Shown piece by piece: positions 61,971 through 64,000 of a stretch of 64,000 nt of DNA. Position 1 is the stretch's first letter, and every line of letters begins with the position of its first letter. A program made the position numbers and the translations under genes. The notes beneath the pieces were generated by a model that was not told the origin of the DNA, ran no database searches, and saw nothing but the letters and a program-made list of their open reading frames with translations. Origin of the DNA: Clostridium saccharobutylicum DSM 13864 (GTDB taxonomy: Bacteria; Bacillota; Clostridia; Clostridiales; Clostridiaceae); NCBI RefSeq assembly GCF_000473995.1, contig NC_022571.1, positions 3,131,416-3,195,415 on the forward strand. Direction: 5' to 3'.

Positions 61971-62567
61971 TTACTGATTTCCCTCTCTTTCACATACATT
62001 AAATTGAGGAAATTCACTTAAATCTAATTCTTTTAAATTGGGATGCTTTTTATCTTTTTCAGATAAAATTATATTTTTTATCTGGTCTAATGGCCATTCT
62101 ACATTAATATCTGCATCGTTCCACTTGACTCCACTCTCATATTTAGGATAATAAAAATCTGTACATTTATAGTTAAATATAGCCTCATCTGAAAGCACTA
62201 AAAAACCATGTGCAAAGCCTTCTGGAATATAAAATTGCTTTTTATTTTCTTCACTTAAAATGACACTTTCGTATTTTCCGTAACTTTCAGAAGCAACTCT
62301 TAAATCTACTGCTACATCAAAAACTTTTCCTTTTATTACTCTAACAAGCTTTCCTTGACTATGTTTTTTTTGAAAATGTAAACCTCTAAGCACCCCTTTA
62401 CTTGATCTTGATTCATTGTCCTGAACAAAGTTCATATTGAGTCCAGCTTTTTTAAAATGTTCCTTATTATAAGCTTCCATAAAATACCCTCTTGTATCAT
62501 TAAAAACTTTAGGTTCTATTATATACAGTCCATTTATTTGAGTTTTATTAAATTTAAAATTTTCCAT
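61971..62567 (-). CDS. rfbC: dTDP-4-dehydrorhamnose 3,5-epimerase
   Basis: Epimerises dTDP-4-dehydro-6-deoxyglucose. RmlC cupin motifs: DTRGYFMEAYNKEHFKKAGL, QDNESRSSKGVLRGLHFQ (catalytic His), GKVFDVAVDLR, YIPEGFAHGFLVLSDEA and YKCTDFYYPKYESGV. 198 residues, slightly longer than average at the C-terminus. GGTGGGATA precedes the start. Confidence 0.95.
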   Translation of the reverse strand: MENFKFNKTQINGLYIIEPKVFNDTRGYFMEAYNKEHFKKAGLNMNFVQDNESRSSKGVLRGLHFQKKHSQGKLVRVIKGKVFDVAVDLRVASESYGKYESVILSEENKKQFYIPEGFAHGFLVLSDEAIFNYKCTDFYYPKYESGVKWNDADINVEWPLDQIKNIILSEKDKKHPNLKELDLSEFPQFNVCEREGNQ

Positions 62568-62578
62568 TATCCCACCTC

Positions 62579-63490
62579 TTATTTATCTGCTGCCGCAATT
62601 TCAGATTTTGCTTTTTGAATCTCAATTTCTTGTACTATATCTAATAAATACTTTCCATAATATGTTTTCATTAATGGTTTAGCGAGTTTAATAACTTTAT
62701 CAGCATTTATCCATCCTTGCCTATATGCAATTTCCTCAAGGCAAGCTATATAAGTACCTTGTGTCTTTTCGATAGTTTCAACAAAATTAGATGCTTGAAG
62801 CATAGATGTATGAGTCCCAGTATCAAGCCATGCCATTCCTCTGCCTAATAATTGAACCATTAATGTTCCTTCTTCCATATAAGCTTTATTCAAATCTGTT
62901 ATTTCTAATTCGCCTCTTGTTGAAGGCTTTAATTGTTTAGCTTTTTCAACTACTGAATTATCATAAAAATAAAGACCAGGAACTGCATATTTGGATTTTG
63001 GTTTTTCAGGTTTTTCTTCCAATGAAATCACCTTACCATTATCATCAAATTCCACCACACCAAAAGCCTTAGGATTTTGAACATAATAGCCAAATACATA
63101 TGCACCATTTTCTAAGGCAGCAGCTTTTCTTAAGTGTTCTGTAAAACTTTGTCCATAAAAAATATTGTCACCAAGCACCATAGCTACATTATCATTTCCA
63201 ATAAATTCTTCTCCAATAATAAATGCTTCAGCAAGACCATTAGGTTTTTCTTGAACTGCATATTTAATATTTAATCCTAAGCTTTGTCCATTATTAAACA
63301 GCTCTTTAAAACCAACAATATCTCTTGGCGTAGATATTATTAATATATCTTTGATTGCAGCTAACATTAAAACAGACATTGGATAATATATCATTGGTTT
63401 ATCATAAATTGGCACCATTTGTTTTGACATTGCTTTTGTTACTGGATAAAGTCTTGTTCCAGAACCTCCTGCTAATATAATTCCTTTCAT
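62579..63490 (-). CDS. rfbA: Glucose-1-phosphate thymidylyltransferase
   Basis: First step of dTDP-rhamnose synthesis: glucose-1-phosphate plus d[81 protein letters not shown] and [11 protein letters not shown] are diagnostic. The start is 63490, with GGAG 8 bases upstream; the ATG at 63496 is too close to it. First gene of the rfb operon; the 180-base gap before it may hold the promoter. Confidence 0.95.
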   Translation of the reverse strand: MKGIILAGGSGTRLYPVTKAMSKQMVPIYDKPMIYYPMSVLMLAAIKDILIISTPRDIVGFKELFNNGQSLGLNIKYAVQEKPNGLAEAFIIGEEFIGNDNVAMVLGDNIFYGQSFTEHLRKAAALENGAYVFGYYVQNPKAFGVVEFDDNGKVISLEEKPEKPKSKYAVPGLYFYDNSVVEKAKQLKPSTRGELEITDLNKAYMEEGTLMVQLLGRGMAWLDTGTHTSMLQASNFVETIEKTQGTYIACLEEIAYRQGWINADKVIKLAKPLMKTYYGKYLLDIVQEIEIQKAKSEIAAADK

Positions 63491-63670
63491 ACCCATTACT
63501 CCTTTAAATTTAATATGAGATTATGTTGTATTTATAGAAATGTGTTTATTTAAATTTAGATAAGAATTATTCTTATTTTAAAGAATTGCTTTTTATATTT
63601 GTTCATATTACAAATTTTATAATACAAGTAGTATGGTCAGATTTCTTATAGTAAATATTTATTTTCATTC

Positions 63671-64000
63671 TTAATTATTTTTGATTACTATCTTCTTAAT
63701 CCCTCTTGCTAAGTTGTGGGTAAATTCATTTTTATATAAAATTTCTTTTAATTTCCCTAAAAATATTTCTTTCCTCATACATTTTAAAGCCGCATAATTA
63801 AATCCTCCTATATTATATAATTCTTTAAATTTATTATAATTTTTATTCTTTATTGATGAATGCCTTAATTGATCATTTCCTTTAATTGCTTCATCTATAC
63901 TTCGTTCTTCTAAAAACATATCATCTTGACATTTATAAATAAAATCTAATCCTTTTTCTGTACATGGTAATAATACAGAAACTCCTCCCTTTGTAGATTT
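63671..64000 (-). CDS. C-terminal part of a protein resembling the FrhB/FdhB-C (F420 hydrogenase beta) family, cut by window edge
   Basis: The frame is open to the right edge; only the last 109 residues are present. It begins KSTKGGVSVLLPCTEKGLDF and continues with LEERSIDEAIKGNDQLRHSS and IFLGKLKEILYKNEF. The GxSxxxxxTEKG and EAIKGNxQL pattern resembles the C-terminal domain of coenzyme F420 hydrogenase/dehydrogenase beta-subunit-like proteins often found in polysaccharide clusters. With only a third of the protein visible the call is tentative. It lies upstream of rfbA on the same strand. Confidence 0.5.
   Translation of the reverse strand, partial: KSTKGGVSVLLPCTEKGLDFIYKCQDDMFLEERSIDEAIKGNDQLRHSSIKNKNYNKFKELYNIGGFNYAALKCMRKEIFLGKLKEILYKNEFTHNLARGIKKIVIKNN

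Overview
The window is AT-rich DNA from a Firmicute, almost certainly a Clostridium sensu stricto. The evidence is very low GC, strong GGAGG-type ribosome binding sites, frequent TTG starts, a GlpP-type glycerol regulon, a BirA-type bioY operator and a yjdF riboswitch gene. No rRNA, tRNA or CRISPR array was found. Most genes lie on the minus strand.

Layout, left to right. (1) 1-2.8 kb: the end of an APC amino-acid permease and a complete IS3-family insertion sequence that appears to have jumped into the loop of a transcription terminator. (2) 2.8-10.5 kb: three divergent dynamin-like GTPases and a coiled-coil protein with an amphipathic tail, all in one direction; this is a candidate membrane-remodelling or anti-phage module. 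Two unknown small genes follow. (3) 12-19.8 kb: GNAT, RluF-type pseudouridine synthase, cytoplasmic alpha-amylase, a small stress-like protein, and a BirA-controlled bioY-thiolase-acyl-CoA ligase set. (4) 20.7-33.2 kb: ABC-F ATPase, a YjdF protein behind a probable riboswitch, MFS exporter, threonine dehydratase, chemoreceptor, HAD phosphatase, uridine kinase, CarD-like regulator and small proteins. (5) 33.9-41 kb: glycerol block (glpT, a three-part glycerol-3-phosphate dehydrogenase, glpK, glpP) with attenuator-like leaders. (6) 41-48 kb: PAS histidine kinase next to a FIST sensor protein, homoserine dehydrogenase, and a chemoreceptor broken by a frameshift. (7) 48.7-58.6 kb: a lasso-peptide gene cluster of the paeninodin type. 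It has a precursor ending in Ser, cyclase, HprK-like kinase, B2 protease, B1/PqqD recognition protein and nucleotidyltransferase. A convergent exporter-type ABC transporter and a subtilase with a dead duplicate domain flank it. The lasso genes start 16 bases after a capsule tyrosine kinase gene. (8) 58-64 kb: polysaccharide co-polymerase and tyrosine kinase, then the dTDP-rhamnose genes rfbB, rfbD, rfbC, rfbA, and a partial gene at the right edge.

Two families of dispersed palindromic repeats occupy many of the intergenic spaces. Their tips often supply, or sit directly beside, the stop codons of neighbouring genes. Several other intergenic stretches fold into multi-branched structures (33.7 kb, 40.4 kb, 59.9 kb). 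All function calls come from reading motifs by eye; no database search was run.
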